Assembly (NCBI RefSeq): GCF_007754425.1
Contig: NZ_CP037452.1
Location: 5,183,164 to 5,247,163 of the forward strand
Direction: 5' to 3'
Length of the DNA: 64,000 nucleotides
Source: Gimesia fumaroli
GTDB taxonomy: Bacteria > Planctomycetota > Planctomycetia > Planctomycetales > Planctomycetaceae
Position numbers and translations under genes: made by a program. Below are positions 9,590-18,157 of this stretch, in pieces (within the stretch, counting starts at the first letter, position 1; each line of letters starts with the position of its first letter). The notes under the pieces are model-generated. The model did not search any database. It was not told the DNA's origin and was given only the letters and a program-made list of their open reading frames with translations.

Positions 9590-11821
9590 TTAAGCCGCGG
9601 AAGGATCAGTCGCAGGCTCTGGTGCGCGTCGATTGCTGATATAAATCAGCACAAAGCCGGCAACCACAATCAACAGTGAGCCTCCAAGCCAGGAAATCGG
9701 AAGATGCTTCTGATTCTCCAGATTGATTTCCCAACGGGACAATGATTCCTGATAACTGGCAATCGTAATTAACAACCCATTGTGAATCATGTGCAGCAGG
9801 ATGCCGGGAATCACACTACGTGAGATCACATTCACGTATCCCAGACACAGCCCCATGAAGAAGCTGGGAAAGAAACGTTCGATAAACAACGAATCGCGCA
9901 CGATGACATGAAACAGTGCAAACAGAAAGGACGAGGCCAGAATGGCACTGTTCGATGAAAAGCGATTCAGGAGCGAACTTAACAGATAGCCACGGAAAAA
10001 CAGCTCTTCACACACAGCCGGTAAGACAGCCAGTGAGACCAGTTTGACCCATAAGGGAATAGACGCCAGTTCCACTTTCATGGATTCGAATAATTTGGAA
10101 AGTGACTCGACCCGGGCATCGGAGAGCGCCATGATTTCAATTTCGTAAGCGAACGGCCAGAGCGTAAAACCAAGCAATATCGCGGCGAAACAGGAAAGCA
10201 CCTTCGGTCGATACCAGCGAAATCCGCTTTTCAGTTTCACGCCTCCCAGCCAGGCAAACAGGAGCGGGATCAAAAGAAACAGGCAAAACGTGAGAGTGCC
10301 TGAAACCAGCAGGCGTTGCGAGAATGTGATTCCCGCTAAATGGCTGATGAATGCAGCAGAAAGAATAAATGCGGGAAACATGACGGCGAGACAGAGCATC
10401 GCATTATTCAAAGCAGGTACGAGATGCGTTTTTTTTGCCCGCTTGAAAAAATCAGACCAGGAGGTTTCGCTTTGATACAAAATTGTATCGGTGCCAAAAA
10501 TGCGTGCCGCGAGACTCAGCGCCACCACGGCGTAAAACAGCGTAGAAAAGACGGACACAAAAAACAGCAGCGGCCGGGCTTCATGCAGCAGAAAATCACG
10601 GCTGAGCAGCACAATATTCGCTAAAGGCACCACCGCCCAGATCAATGTCATTTTTAAATTGGGCACCATTCCCAAAATGCCGGGCGCCATCGAAATCAGC
10701 ATCAATGGAATCAGATAAGCCTGCGCTTCTTTAAAACTACGGGCAAAGCTGGTAATACACAACAATACCGCAGAAAAGAATGCAGCAAAGATCACCAGCA
10801 AAAACAGAATTTCCACCAAAATTAACGGCGTCATTCCCTCACCAAACAAAACCGTTTCCAGCCCGTTAGCATACGCGGTTGCCAGCATCGCTGTTATGTT
10901 CACAAGCGCGGTCAGAATCGCCACAACGAGCACTGCAAAAAACTTGGCTGACAGAATCCACATACGCGGAAGTGGCGCTGCTATCAATGTTTCCAGTGTA
11001 CCGCGTTCGCGTTCACCGGCAGTCAGATCAATGGCCGGATAGACAGCGCCGGTCATGGTCATCAGGATTAATATCAAGGGGACGATCGTCACCAGTGAAT
11101 AAGCCTGTCCCATTTCGGAATCCACAGTCGAAACAGTGGTTTCAAAGGGAACTAGCCTGCTCTCTCCCATATTTTTGAGCAATTGATCCCGGTAATTCCA
11201 ACGAACTGCCTGTAAACGTTCCTCAACATATTCCGCTGCACGCCGACTGTGTGGCGATTGGGCACCGTAAATGATTTCGAATCGGCCGCTGGTCTGCTTC
11301 TGTTTTGTTTTATTATTCTCGAATTCCAGCGGAATATAGCGTACCCCCACATCGACCGACCCTTCACTGATCAACTTGGAGAGGCTGGAGTGTTCGCCGC
11401 TTTCATCAGCGATCATAAATTTGATGATCGGCTTCTCCTGCTGGAAAACGGACAGCACATTACTCTTTGTTTCCTGATCGGGGGCTGCTTTGTTCAACTT
11501 TGCCGATTTTGTTTTTTCTTTCTCGTCCAGCATCGCATCACCCTGATTAAACAGGGCACGAAACAATTGTGCTTCCGAATCGTTGGGAAGTACGATGCGA
11601 TATTCAACTTCACTGATTTGCGTCACTTGCTTCAGCAAAAACTTCTGCAGCATGAGTCCGAGTAGCGGATAAACCAGCAAAGGCATTAAAATCAGAGTGA
11701 TGACCGTCCGACGATCGCGCAGAATTTCGCGCAGCTCTTTTTTCAGTAAGCCTGAAAACCGAAACGTGGGAGTGGGTGTATAGATGCGGTGATCAGAATC
11801 CTGGTCATACGGAGACGCCAT
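9590..11821 (-). CDS. ABC-2 type permease fused to a CPBP intramembrane protease
   Basis: A 743-residue membrane protein with two parts. The N-terminal ~430 residues are a NatB/ABC-2 exporter permease: one helix near residue 40, a large external loop, then helices from about 240. The C-terminal part is a CPBP (Abi, CAAX-protease-like) domain with EELFFRGYLL near residue 605, then FALFH and HMIHN, which supply the glutamate and histidine residues of this glutamic-type membrane protease. Its ATG overlaps the stop of the ATPase gene by one base (TAATG), so the two are translationally coupled. Together they should form an Na+ or peptide/drug exporter. The fusion recurs in planctomycetes, but the role of the protease is not established. 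Confidence 0.9.
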   Translation of the reverse strand: MASPYDQDSDHRIYTPTPTFRFSGLLKKELREILRDRRTVITLILMPLLVYPLLGLMLQKFLLKQVTQISEVEYRIVLPNDSEAQLFRALFNQGDAMLDEKEKTKSAKLNKAAPDQETKSNVLSVFQQEKPIIKFMIADESGEHSSLSKLISEGSVDVGVRYIPLEFENNKTKQKQTSGRFEIIYGAQSPHSRRAAEYVEERLQAVRWNYRDQLLKNMGESRLVPFETTVSTVDSEMGQAYSLVTIVPLILILMTMTGAVYPAIDLTAGERERGTLETLIAAPLPRMWILSAKFFAVLVVAILTALVNITAMLATAYANGLETVLFGEGMTPLILVEILFLLVIFAAFFSAVLLCITSFARSFKEAQAYLIPLMLISMAPGILGMVPNLKMTLIWAVVPLANIVLLSRDFLLHEARPLLFFVSVFSTLFYAVVALSLAARIFGTDTILYQSETSWSDFFKRAKKTHLVPALNNAMLCLAVMFPAFILSAAFISHLAGITFSQRLLVSGTLTFCLFLLIPLLFAWLGGVKLKSGFRWYRPKVLSCFAAILLGFTLWPFAYEIEIMALSDARVESLSKLFESMKVELASIPLWVKLVSLAVLPAVCEELFFRGYLLSSLLNRFSSNSAILASSFLFALFHVIVRDSLFIERFFPSFFMGLCLGYVNVISRSVIPGILLHMIHNGLLITIASYQESLSRWEINLENQKHLPISWLGGSLLIVVAGFVLIYISNRRAPEPATDPSAA

Positions 11822-12597
11822 TAAATAAACTCCCGTTGCGCAATGGGAATCGATTCAGCAGGCTCAACGGGCGCATCGAGCAGTTGCAGGAAGATTTGAG
11901 TTAGCGTTTGGCAGGACGTGCACTGCTGCAGTTCTGCCAGGGTTCCTTCGTAACATATTTTACCATTGTGTAACAACCCGAACCGGTCACAGAGCTGTTC
12001 TGCTTCGTCCAGTCGATGCGTGCAGACAATCACGGCTTTGCCTTCATCGCGCAAAAGATCGATGTAATCGAAAATGACTTTACTGCCCACGACATCCAGA
12101 CCGCGCGTCGGTTCGTCCATCAGCATCACAGGGGGATCGTGGATTAGTGAGCGTGCCAGATTGATACGTTGTTTTTGACCGGTACTCAGGGTGGCAGAAC
12201 GACGATCCAGAAAGGGGCTGATCTCGAACAGACGCGACAGTTTTTCAATCTGGTCTTCTGCCTGAACGCGGGGAACACCATAGACGTCTGCAAAAAAAGA
12301 AAGAATTTCGCGCGGCGTCAGCCATTGATACAGGCCGGCACTGGTCGAAACCAGACCAACCCGCCGTTTGATTTCATCGGGATGACTCGAAACCAGAAAG
12401 CCTTCCACTTCGGCATCGCCGCTGGTTGGTTTTAGCAGTCCGAGGATCATGCGGAGTGTCGTCGTTTTGCCGGCACCGTTGGGTCCCAGCAATCCATAGA
12501 CTTCTCCCTGCTGTACCTCGAATGAGATATGATCGACGGCCAGAACATCTTGAGTTCCCGCCTCAAAAATCCGTGTGAGTTCTTTAACAAGAATCAT
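11821..12597 (-). CDS. ABC transporter ATP-binding protein (NatA-like)
   Basis: A 258-residue ATPase. Walker A is [15 protein letters not shown], the signature is [14 protein letters not shown], Walker B is [12 protein letters not shown], and the switch His lies in CTHRLDEAE. All catalytic elements are intact. The frame opens at 12660, but ATG 12597 begins [14 protein letters not shown] directly at the first beta strand and is preceded by purine-rich sequence, so it is preferred. It drives the downstream permease-protease fusion, with which it overlaps by one base. The resemblance to NatA and ABC-2 exporters suggests export. Confidence 0.93.
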   Translation of the reverse strand: MILVKELTRIFEAGTQDVLAVDHISFEVQQGEVYGLLGPNGAGKTTTLRMILGLLKPTSGDAEVEGFLVSSHPDEIKRRVGLVSTSAGLYQWLTPREILSFFADVYGVPRVQAEDQIEKLSRLFEISPFLDRRSATLSTGQKQRINLARSLIHDPPVMLMDEPTRGLDVVGSKVIFDYIDLLRDEGKAVIVCTHRLDEAEQLCDRFGLLHNGKICYEGTLAELQQCTSCQTLTQIFLQLLDAPVEPAESIPIAQREFI

Positions 12598-13041
12598 GCT
12601 GGCCCGCCCCCTGCTCTCTCCTGACAAGTGAAGCGCAATCCCTGCGCCCGGAATTTTCACGAAACATTTCGTTCCTGAAAAGACAGGTCTCGTCTCGACA
12701 AAAAAATAGAATGGAAAGGATTTGCCTGCTACAAATCCGTTGATATCACAAAGAACCGTGATCAGAAATGCTGGCGCATACTCAACGAGATTTGGAACTG
12801 GGTCATTCTAACAAACTCAATGCCAATCTGTCACGTACTAAATAAAAATGTCAGTTGGAATACAAGAATGCCCCCCTCTGAATTACTTGTACATTTTTGT
12901 ACCAGGCTCTTATTTTTCCAGCAGTCCAAGAACCGTGTTGAATCCCCTTGCACCCGGCTGTTGGCGCGACCACAATACACAAAAACGATTCTTAAGTCCT
13001 CCGCAAGCTCTGCGCTAATTCCTGAGATCAAAGGTCATACG
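12598..13041. other. Intergenic region upstream of the beta-propeller operon
   Basis: About 440 bases holding the divergent promoters of the ABC exporter (minus) and the beta-propeller gene (plus). The propeller frame stays open through part of this region but lacks a signal-peptide start before 13042. No structured element stands out. Confidence 0.45.
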
Positions 13042-14298
13042 ATGAGATTACTGATCCCCCGCTACTGTCTCAACGGCATTCTAGTCCTCTGCCTGATCAC
13101 GAATTTTGCCGTCGCAGCAGATGACTGGCGCGTCTGGCGGGGACCGAACGCGAACAACATCGCGACTGAGGGTGAAACACCTCCTACCAAATGGGGCGAA
13201 TCGGAAAATATCCGCTGGAAGGCGGCTCTTCCCGGTCGAGGACATTCCTCGCCCATTGTCGTCAATGATCGTGTTCTGATTTCCACTGCTGATGAAGCAA
13301 AGCAAATTCAATCGGTAGTCTGTTTTGATCGTGCTTCGGGGCGGCAGCTCTGGAAAACCGATGTGAGCCAGGGTGATTTTGCTCCCAAAATACATCAGAA
13401 AAATACGCATGCTTCTCCTACGCTGGCTTCGAATGGGAAAATGGTCTTCGCCGTCTTTCCGCAGTTCGACCGGATTCAATTGACGGCCCTCGGCCTGGAT
13501 GGTAAACAAAAATGGCAGATCAAGGCCGGCGGTTATCTGCCACAGGCATATCAGTTTGGTTACGCCCCTTCCCCTCTGCTCTATGAAGGGAACGTCATCG
13601 TCACGTCCGAATACGAAAAGAACGGCTTTATCGCCGCCTTCGATCAGCAGACGGGCCGCGAAGTCTGGCGGATCAAACGCCCGGAAAAAATGAATTTTTC
13701 CACCCCGATCGTCACTCGAATCGCGGGCCGCGATCAGATGCTGCTGAGCGGCAACGCCAAAGTCGCCAGCTTTGATCCCCAAACGGGACGTGATCTCTGG
13801 TCCGCCCCGGCAATGTGGCTCGTCAGTTGCGGGACGATGGTCTGGGACAATGATCTGGTCTTCACCAGTGGCGGGTTCCCTTTAAAAGGGACCATGGCCG
13901 TCAAAGCCGACGGTTCCGGCAAAGTGGTCTGGACGAACCGTGTGAAATGTTACGAGCAATCGATGCTGGCGCACGCAGGTTATCTCTACGCGGTCGACGA
14001 TAACGGCATCGCCTATTGCTGGAACGCACAAACGGGGAAAGAGCAATGGAAAAGCCGCCTGGGCGGAAAAGTCTCTTCCTCACCCGTACTCGCCAACGGG
14101 AATCTCTATCTGACGAATGAGCGGGGAACAACCTTCGTCTTTCGCGCTAATCCCGACAAGTTCGAACTCGTGGCTGAAAATCAACTCGGCGATGAAGGTT
14201 TTGCCACCCCGGCGTTCTGCGGCGATCAGATCTTTCATCGCGCGGCAACCAGCGCGTCTGGGAAACGGCAGGAATTTCTGTACTGCATCGGAGAGTGA
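13042..14298 (+). CDS. Secreted PQQ-type beta-propeller protein
   Basis: A 418-residue exported protein with a signal peptide (about 1-26, ending AVAA) followed by DDWRVWRGPNANN, the typical start of planctomycete PQQ-like repeat proteins. Repeated WK-type blades (for example DGKQKWQIKAGG, TGREVWRIKR, TGKEQWKSRLGG) predict an 8-bladed propeller like BamB or quinoprotein dehydrogenases. No clear PQQ-ligand or calcium site is visible, so a scaffold or binding role is as likely as an enzyme. I chose ATG 13042, after AAAGG, because the signal peptide begins there. Close spacing suggests an operon with the next four plus-strand genes. Confidence 0.9.
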   Translation: MRLLIPRYCLNGILVLCLITNFAVAADDWRVWRGPNANNIATEGETPPTKWGESENIRWKAALPGRGHSSPIVVNDRVLISTADEAKQIQSVVCFDRASGRQLWKTDVSQGDFAPKIHQKNTHASPTLASNGKMVFAVFPQFDRIQLTALGLDGKQKWQIKAGGYLPQAYQFGYAPSPLLYEGNVIVTSEYEKNGFIAAFDQQTGREVWRIKRPEKMNFSTPIVTRIAGRDQMLLSGNAKVASFDPQTGRDLWSAPAMWLVSCGTMVWDNDLVFTSGGFPLKGTMAVKADGSGKVVWTNRVKCYEQSMLAHAGYLYAVDDNGIAYCWNAQTGKEQWKSRLGGKVSSSPVLANGNLYLTNERGTTFVFRANPDKFELVAENQLGDEGFATPAFCGDQIFHRAATSASGKRQEFLYCIGE

Positions 14299-14340
14299 AT
14301 TTCCCACTCCCGGCAGCGGGAGAATGAATAAGGCGAAAAC

Positions 14341-15720
14341 ATGGCTGCCAACTGGTTACTGCTGATGCTTGTTTTTGCGACGCCGAGTCAGTCCGATTTC
14401 TCCGTCGACCAGTTATTCGAACAATACGAACAGAATCGCAACTCCTTTCAATCACTGGAACTTGATTGTGTCTACGACTGGAGCCATTCAGAAGAACTTG
14501 CCATCAGCATTGACGCGGAAATCGAGAATTTAAAAATCCAACTGCAGTCAGAGGACTTACCCAGGGCCGTCATTCAGCGGATCAAAGCCAAAGCCTCTCC
14601 CAACGCCAGTTTCGAGGAAGCAAAGCAAGAATTTATTGCACACCGCGCCATGATGCGAACGCTGGAGCTGCGTGGGATTCTCCAATACGAGCATATTACC
14701 TTTTGCATGACGCCGAAACTTTGGGATCTGCGTCTCTATCTCAATCCGAAAATGTCGAATTCGCGCCAGAAAGCGGCCCTCGCCCGTGGCTTAACTTCCT
14801 TCACCGGCGGCGACTTTCAACAAGCACAACGGAAGACCATCGGAGAATGGTTGTGCCTGGAACCTTATCCCAACAGCACCGTCCCAGTGGCTCTCAAGAA
14901 AACCATCTGGGACACCCGCCATTCGCCTCTGCCGCTGTTCTTCGAATCAGGGCTACTCAAATCAGACTCAACAACGCATTGGGATACGTTCTGGGACGAT
15001 CGTAATCAAATCAAATTATTCGGCAGTTGGACTTCAGAAAGCGGTGATTCACTTCAACTGTTGATCAAGCCGATCGACGAACTTCAATTTCAGTTCGTCG
15101 CCCTTGATATTGCGAAGGGGACCATGCCTCGCTGGACTGCGGTCATGCGCTGTATTGACGACCATCGCGTGGAGACTTTGACGCAGGAACAGGTCACGAA
15201 ACTCGCACAACAGGTCGGCTCTCTCAAGGACCAATCCACCACCGATGTCCACCTGGCGGCAGGCCCGTTTTATATTATCTACTACGAAAAGTACCAGAAA
15301 TTCGACACTGCCGGCTGGTACCCTTTGCGGCTCATCCATAACACGATCGCGCAGCATACGACCACAGAAACATACCAGAAGAAACTGGATTGGCGCGAGA
15401 CGCCATTCGGTATCGGCAGCATCAAAACTATGCAGGTCAAGTCAATCGCGGTGAACGATGATGTCTCGCCTGTAGAGCCTTTGAAACTCCCTCCCAACAC
15501 GATCATCCTCGATCTCGATACCGCCAATAACACGATTACGGATGACACGCCCGTGAAAGCAGCCGATCGTTTCATGACGCGTCTGTTGGGACGCATGCTC
15601 TGGGGTACACTGAAACGGAACGCGGCGATATTCATTGGTGGAACGTTCATCGTCTGCCTGATCGGATTTCTGATCTGGAGGCGTCTCAAACGGAACTCGT
15701 TACCAGCAAGTGAAGTCTAA
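14341..15720 (+). CDS. Exported protein with C-terminal membrane anchor, unknown function
   Basis: A 459-residue protein that I do not recognise. It has an N-terminal hydrophobic signal (NWLLLMLVFATPSQS) and a single C-terminal transmembrane helix (FIGGTFIVCLIGFLIW) followed by a basic tail, so most of it should lie outside the cytoplasm. The middle is a soluble region rich in Gln, Glu and Trp, with no catalytic motif I can name. AAGGCG precedes the ATG. It begins 42 bases after the beta-propeller gene and is followed 14 bases later by a small membrane protein, so the three are likely co-transcribed. Confidence 0.8.
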   Translation: MAANWLLLMLVFATPSQSDFSVDQLFEQYEQNRNSFQSLELDCVYDWSHSEELAISIDAEIENLKIQLQSEDLPRAVIQRIKAKASPNASFEEAKQEFIAHRAMMRTLELRGILQYEHITFCMTPKLWDLRLYLNPKMSNSRQKAALARGLTSFTGGDFQQAQRKTIGEWLCLEPYPNSTVPVALKKTIWDTRHSPLPLFFESGLLKSDSTTHWDTFWDDRNQIKLFGSWTSESGDSLQLLIKPIDELQFQFVALDIAKGTMPRWTAVMRCIDDHRVETLTQEQVTKLAQQVGSLKDQSTTDVHLAAGPFYIIYYEKYQKFDTAGWYPLRLIHNTIAQHTTTETYQKKLDWRETPFGIGSIKTMQVKSIAVNDDVSPVEPLKLPPNTIILDLDTANNTITDDTPVKAADRFMTRLLGRMLWGTLKRNAAIFIGGTFIVCLIGFLIWRRLKRNSLPASEV

Positions 15721-15734
15721 CAGGAGTCCCGTTA

Positions 15735-15938
15735 TTGAAAACCAGCAAACACCTTTTACGTTGGAGTGTCTTTGTTTTCACTCTCATCGTTTCCCTGGCG
15801 ATGATTGTTTACTCCTTTTTTAAGCTGATGAGCTTCGATCGATGGCCATTCAAGGGGACGATTATGATTGCCTGTTTTCTGGGAGGGGTTGCGTTACCGA
15901 TTATAGTTGTTACTCTCTTTCCCGGTGAAGATGAATGA
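15735..15938 (+). CDS. Small two-helix membrane protein
   Basis: A 67-residue protein with two predicted transmembrane helices (VFVFTLIVSLAMIVYSFF and TIMIACFLGGVALPIIVV). It starts with TTG, supported by CAGGAG eight bases upstream and by the short 14-base gap from the previous gene. I do not recognise the family. The arrangement suggests a membrane partner of the anchored protein before it. Confidence 0.65.
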   Translation: MKTSKHLLRWSVFVFTLIVSLAMIVYSFFKLMSFDRWPFKGTIMIACFLGGVALPIIVVTLFPGEDE

Positions 15939-16008
15939 AGTGTAAGAATTCACTTTGATGATTCTGATGACGATCCCTGTACCTGTTCTCTTTATACTTT
16001 TGTGCGAT

Positions 16009-17082
16009 ATGCCTCAGCAAACTGAATTCGATATAATCCTGGTGGGGCAGGGTCTGGCGGGAACCGCGCTGGGCTGGACGTTACAAGACCGCGGGTATCG
16101 TATATTGCTCATCGATCGCTGTGAGACGACGACATCGTCGAAAATCGCTGCGGGGCTGATTACGCCGATCACCGGTTTGCGGCTGGTGGTCTCCTGGCGG
16201 CTGGAGGAATTCCTGCCCTTCTCGACCGGGTTCTACCGAAAGATCGAACAGAAAACCGCGTCATCTTTTTTTGAACTCAAACCGATGTTGCGGCTGTTTT
16301 CTTCGGAACAGGAGCAGGAACAATACCGAAAGCGTTCTGAGACGCATTTCCCCGAACTGGTTTCGCTGCCAGAGCCACTTGCTGATGAAAGTGCGTTTGA
16401 GATGAGCCGGGGCGGTTTTGAAATGACGCAGGGAGGGCAACTGGATGTGCCAACTTATCTGAGTGTCTCCCGCACGCACTTTTCCACACAGAATTGTTTT
16501 CTGGAAGCAGACCTCGATCCTGTCAGTGATGTCAAGTTTGAACCAGAGCGAGTGATTCTGCCGCGCTGGAATCTGTCGGCTGACAAAATCATTTTTTGTG
16601 AAGGCATTCATGGTCAACAGAATCCCTGGTTTCAATCCATCCCGTTTGAAGGAGCTAAAGGAGAAATCCTCACCTTGAAAATACCGGGGCTGACAGAACG
16701 ACGCGTAGTACATCGGGGTGTCTGGCTGGCGCATTGGCAGGACGATCTGTATCGTGCCGGTTCGACCTATGATCGCGAACATCTTGATTGTGATCCAACA
16801 ACCGCCGGTCGCGAGGAAATCTGTGCGCGACTTTCCGAGTTTCTCAAGCTCCCTTTCGAAGTGGTTGACCATCGGGCAGCCGTTCGACCGGTGATTCGTG
16901 GTCGCTTACCAATTATGGGCCTGCATCCTGCGCAGAACAAAGTCGGATTTTTTAACGGCTTTGCATCGAAGGGCAGCCTGCAAACCCCGTGGATGGCGAA
17001 TTATTTCGTCGAAGTACTGGAAGGCAAACAGACTTTGGACAAACATCTGGACCTTAGCCGAAAAGTCAATCTCTCTCAATGA
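16009..17082 (+). CDS. FAD-dependent oxidoreductase, DAO superfamily (MnmC oxidase-domain-like)
   Basis: A 357-residue flavoprotein. The dinucleotide-binding motif is IILVGQGLAGTALGW, followed by LLIDRC at the end of the second strand. The segment AAGLITPITGLRL resembles the substrate-side loop of DAO-family enzymes that act on amino-acid-like groups. The frame runs upstream to a TTG at 15955, but I prefer ATG 16009, six codons before the FAD motif; ribosome-binding evidence is weak for both. The last four bases overlap the next gene (ATGA). That partner is an MnmM-type tRNA methyltransferase, which suggests this enzyme removes the carboxymethyl group of cmnm5U, as the MnmC oxidase domain or MnmL does. 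This function is an inference. Confidence 0.8.
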   Translation: MPQQTEFDIILVGQGLAGTALGWTLQDRGYRILLIDRCETTTSSKIAAGLITPITGLRLVVSWRLEEFLPFSTGFYRKIEQKTASSFFELKPMLRLFSSEQEQEQYRKRSETHFPELVSLPEPLADESAFEMSRGGFEMTQGGQLDVPTYLSVSRTHFSTQNCFLEADLDPVSDVKFEPERVILPRWNLSADKIIFCEGIHGQQNPWFQSIPFEGAKGEILTLKIPGLTERRVVHRGVWLAHWQDDLYRAGSTYDREHLDCDPTTAGREEICARLSEFLKLPFEVVDHRAAVRPVIRGRLPIMGLHPAQNKVGFFNGFASKGSLQTPWMANYFVEVLEGKQTLDKHLDLSRKVNLSQ

Positions 17083-17648
17083 CACGCTTAACCGACCGAG
17101 CTCATCAACTGATTGCTGCAGAGCTACAGGCTGGGGAAACCGCTGTCGATGCGACGGCGGGCAATGGACACGACACGCTGTTTCTGTGCCAGAGGGTGGG
17201 GCCAGCGGGCCAGGTTTATGCTTTCGACATTCAACAAGTGGCACTGAAACAGGCGGCGGAATTGCTGCACCAGTCCGGTTTTTCAAACTGTGAATTGATT
17301 TGCTCCGATCATAGTCAGCTCAAAAACCTGATTCCTGAAGATGCCCAGGGACGCATTGGTGCGATCATGTTCAACCTGGGATATCTGCCCGGCGGAGACC
17401 ATAGTCAAATCACACAAACGGATTCGACTCTGGCCGCGATCGAAGCGGCGCTGTTATTATTACGAGCTGGTGGCATCCTGACCGTAATGGCATATCCCGG
17501 TCATGAAGGAGGTGATTCAGAAATGACGGTGGTCGCGGAACGTTTCCGCCTGTTGGATGAGAGTCATTTTAAAACCGAGGTCATACTGGCGCGTTCGGAA
17601 TCAACGAGCGCACCACGACTTTTTGTGGCACGAAAGCGGGAGTGCTAA
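17079..17648 (+). CDS. mnmM: MnmM/YtqB-type tRNA U34 methyltransferase
   Basis: A 189-residue class I SAM-dependent methyltransferase of the rRNA_methylase (YtqB) family. Motif I is DATAGNGHDTLFL, and FNLGYLPGGDH is the family's distinctive motif IV loop. Both match what I know of Bacillus YtqB, now called MnmM, which methylates nm5(s2)U to mnm5(s2)U at the tRNA wobble position. The length is typical. The start overlaps the stop of the FAD oxidoreductase as ATGA, so translation is coupled. The family assignment is strong; the exact tRNA substrate is inferred from the family and neighbour. Confidence 0.87.
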   Translation: MTRLTDRAHQLIAAELQAGETAVDATAGNGHDTLFLCQRVGPAGQVYAFDIQQVALKQAAELLHQSGFSNCELICSDHSQLKNLIPEDAQGRIGAIMFNLGYLPGGDHSQITQTDSTLAAIEAALLLLRAGGILTVMAYPGHEGGDSEMTVVAERFRLLDESHFKTEVILARSESTSAPRLFVARKREC

Positions 17649-17658
17649 CAGCGTCAGG

Positions 17659-17901
17659 CTATTCTTCTTCAGATGAATCGTCTGCGGATTCGGATGACTC
17701 GCGAATCTCTTCAATGATCTGGCGGGCACGGTCCACATCGTTTGACATGACATCAACTTTGACTTCAAAGACCCCGGTGTAACCTGCCTGAAGTTCATTT
17801 TCGAGCATGCAGCGTATCCCTTCCCCTTCCAGCGTCATTTTAATAAATTCCGCTTCCATGACGTTTGTGGTAGAATACACAGTTTCGAGGCTTTCGCTCA
17901 T
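17659..17901 (-). CDS. DUF2007-type putative signal-transducing protein
   Basis: An 80-residue protein with the pattern VYSTTNVMEAEFIKMTLEGEGI followed by a small ferredoxin-like strand-helix unit (VDVMSNDVDRARQIIEEI). This is characteristic of the DUF2007 family, whose members are called putative signal-transducing proteins without proven function. An acidic Ser/Glu tail follows. It converges with the methyltransferase gene, with 10 bases between the stops. Confidence 0.8.
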   Translation of the reverse strand: MSESLETVYSTTNVMEAEFIKMTLEGEGIRCMLENELQAGYTGVFEVKVDVMSNDVDRARQIIEEIRESSESADDSSEEE

Positions 17902-18157
17902 CGCTAATTTTCCTTAAGACAAACCGTCCATGTTATCTGATTCGATACATGGAGCGCTCAACAGTCAGTCAGTTATTTGTTTTGCATCTGATCAAGCTAA
18001 CTGGAAACGCAATTTACTTCAATACTGTTTTCCACACTTGAGGTCAGATCCCTGACAAAGAGACAGAGTCTCATTTGATGCTTGTAATCTAATATAGCTC
18101 GGCGATACTCTGAAAGACGGCGCCATTCCGAATTTTCCCGGAGAATAAAGGGACGTT

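Noticed and set aside
13081..13782. 233-codon minus-strand frame
   Set aside because: It is antisense to the beta-propeller protein with its signal peptide and WK blades; no independent support.
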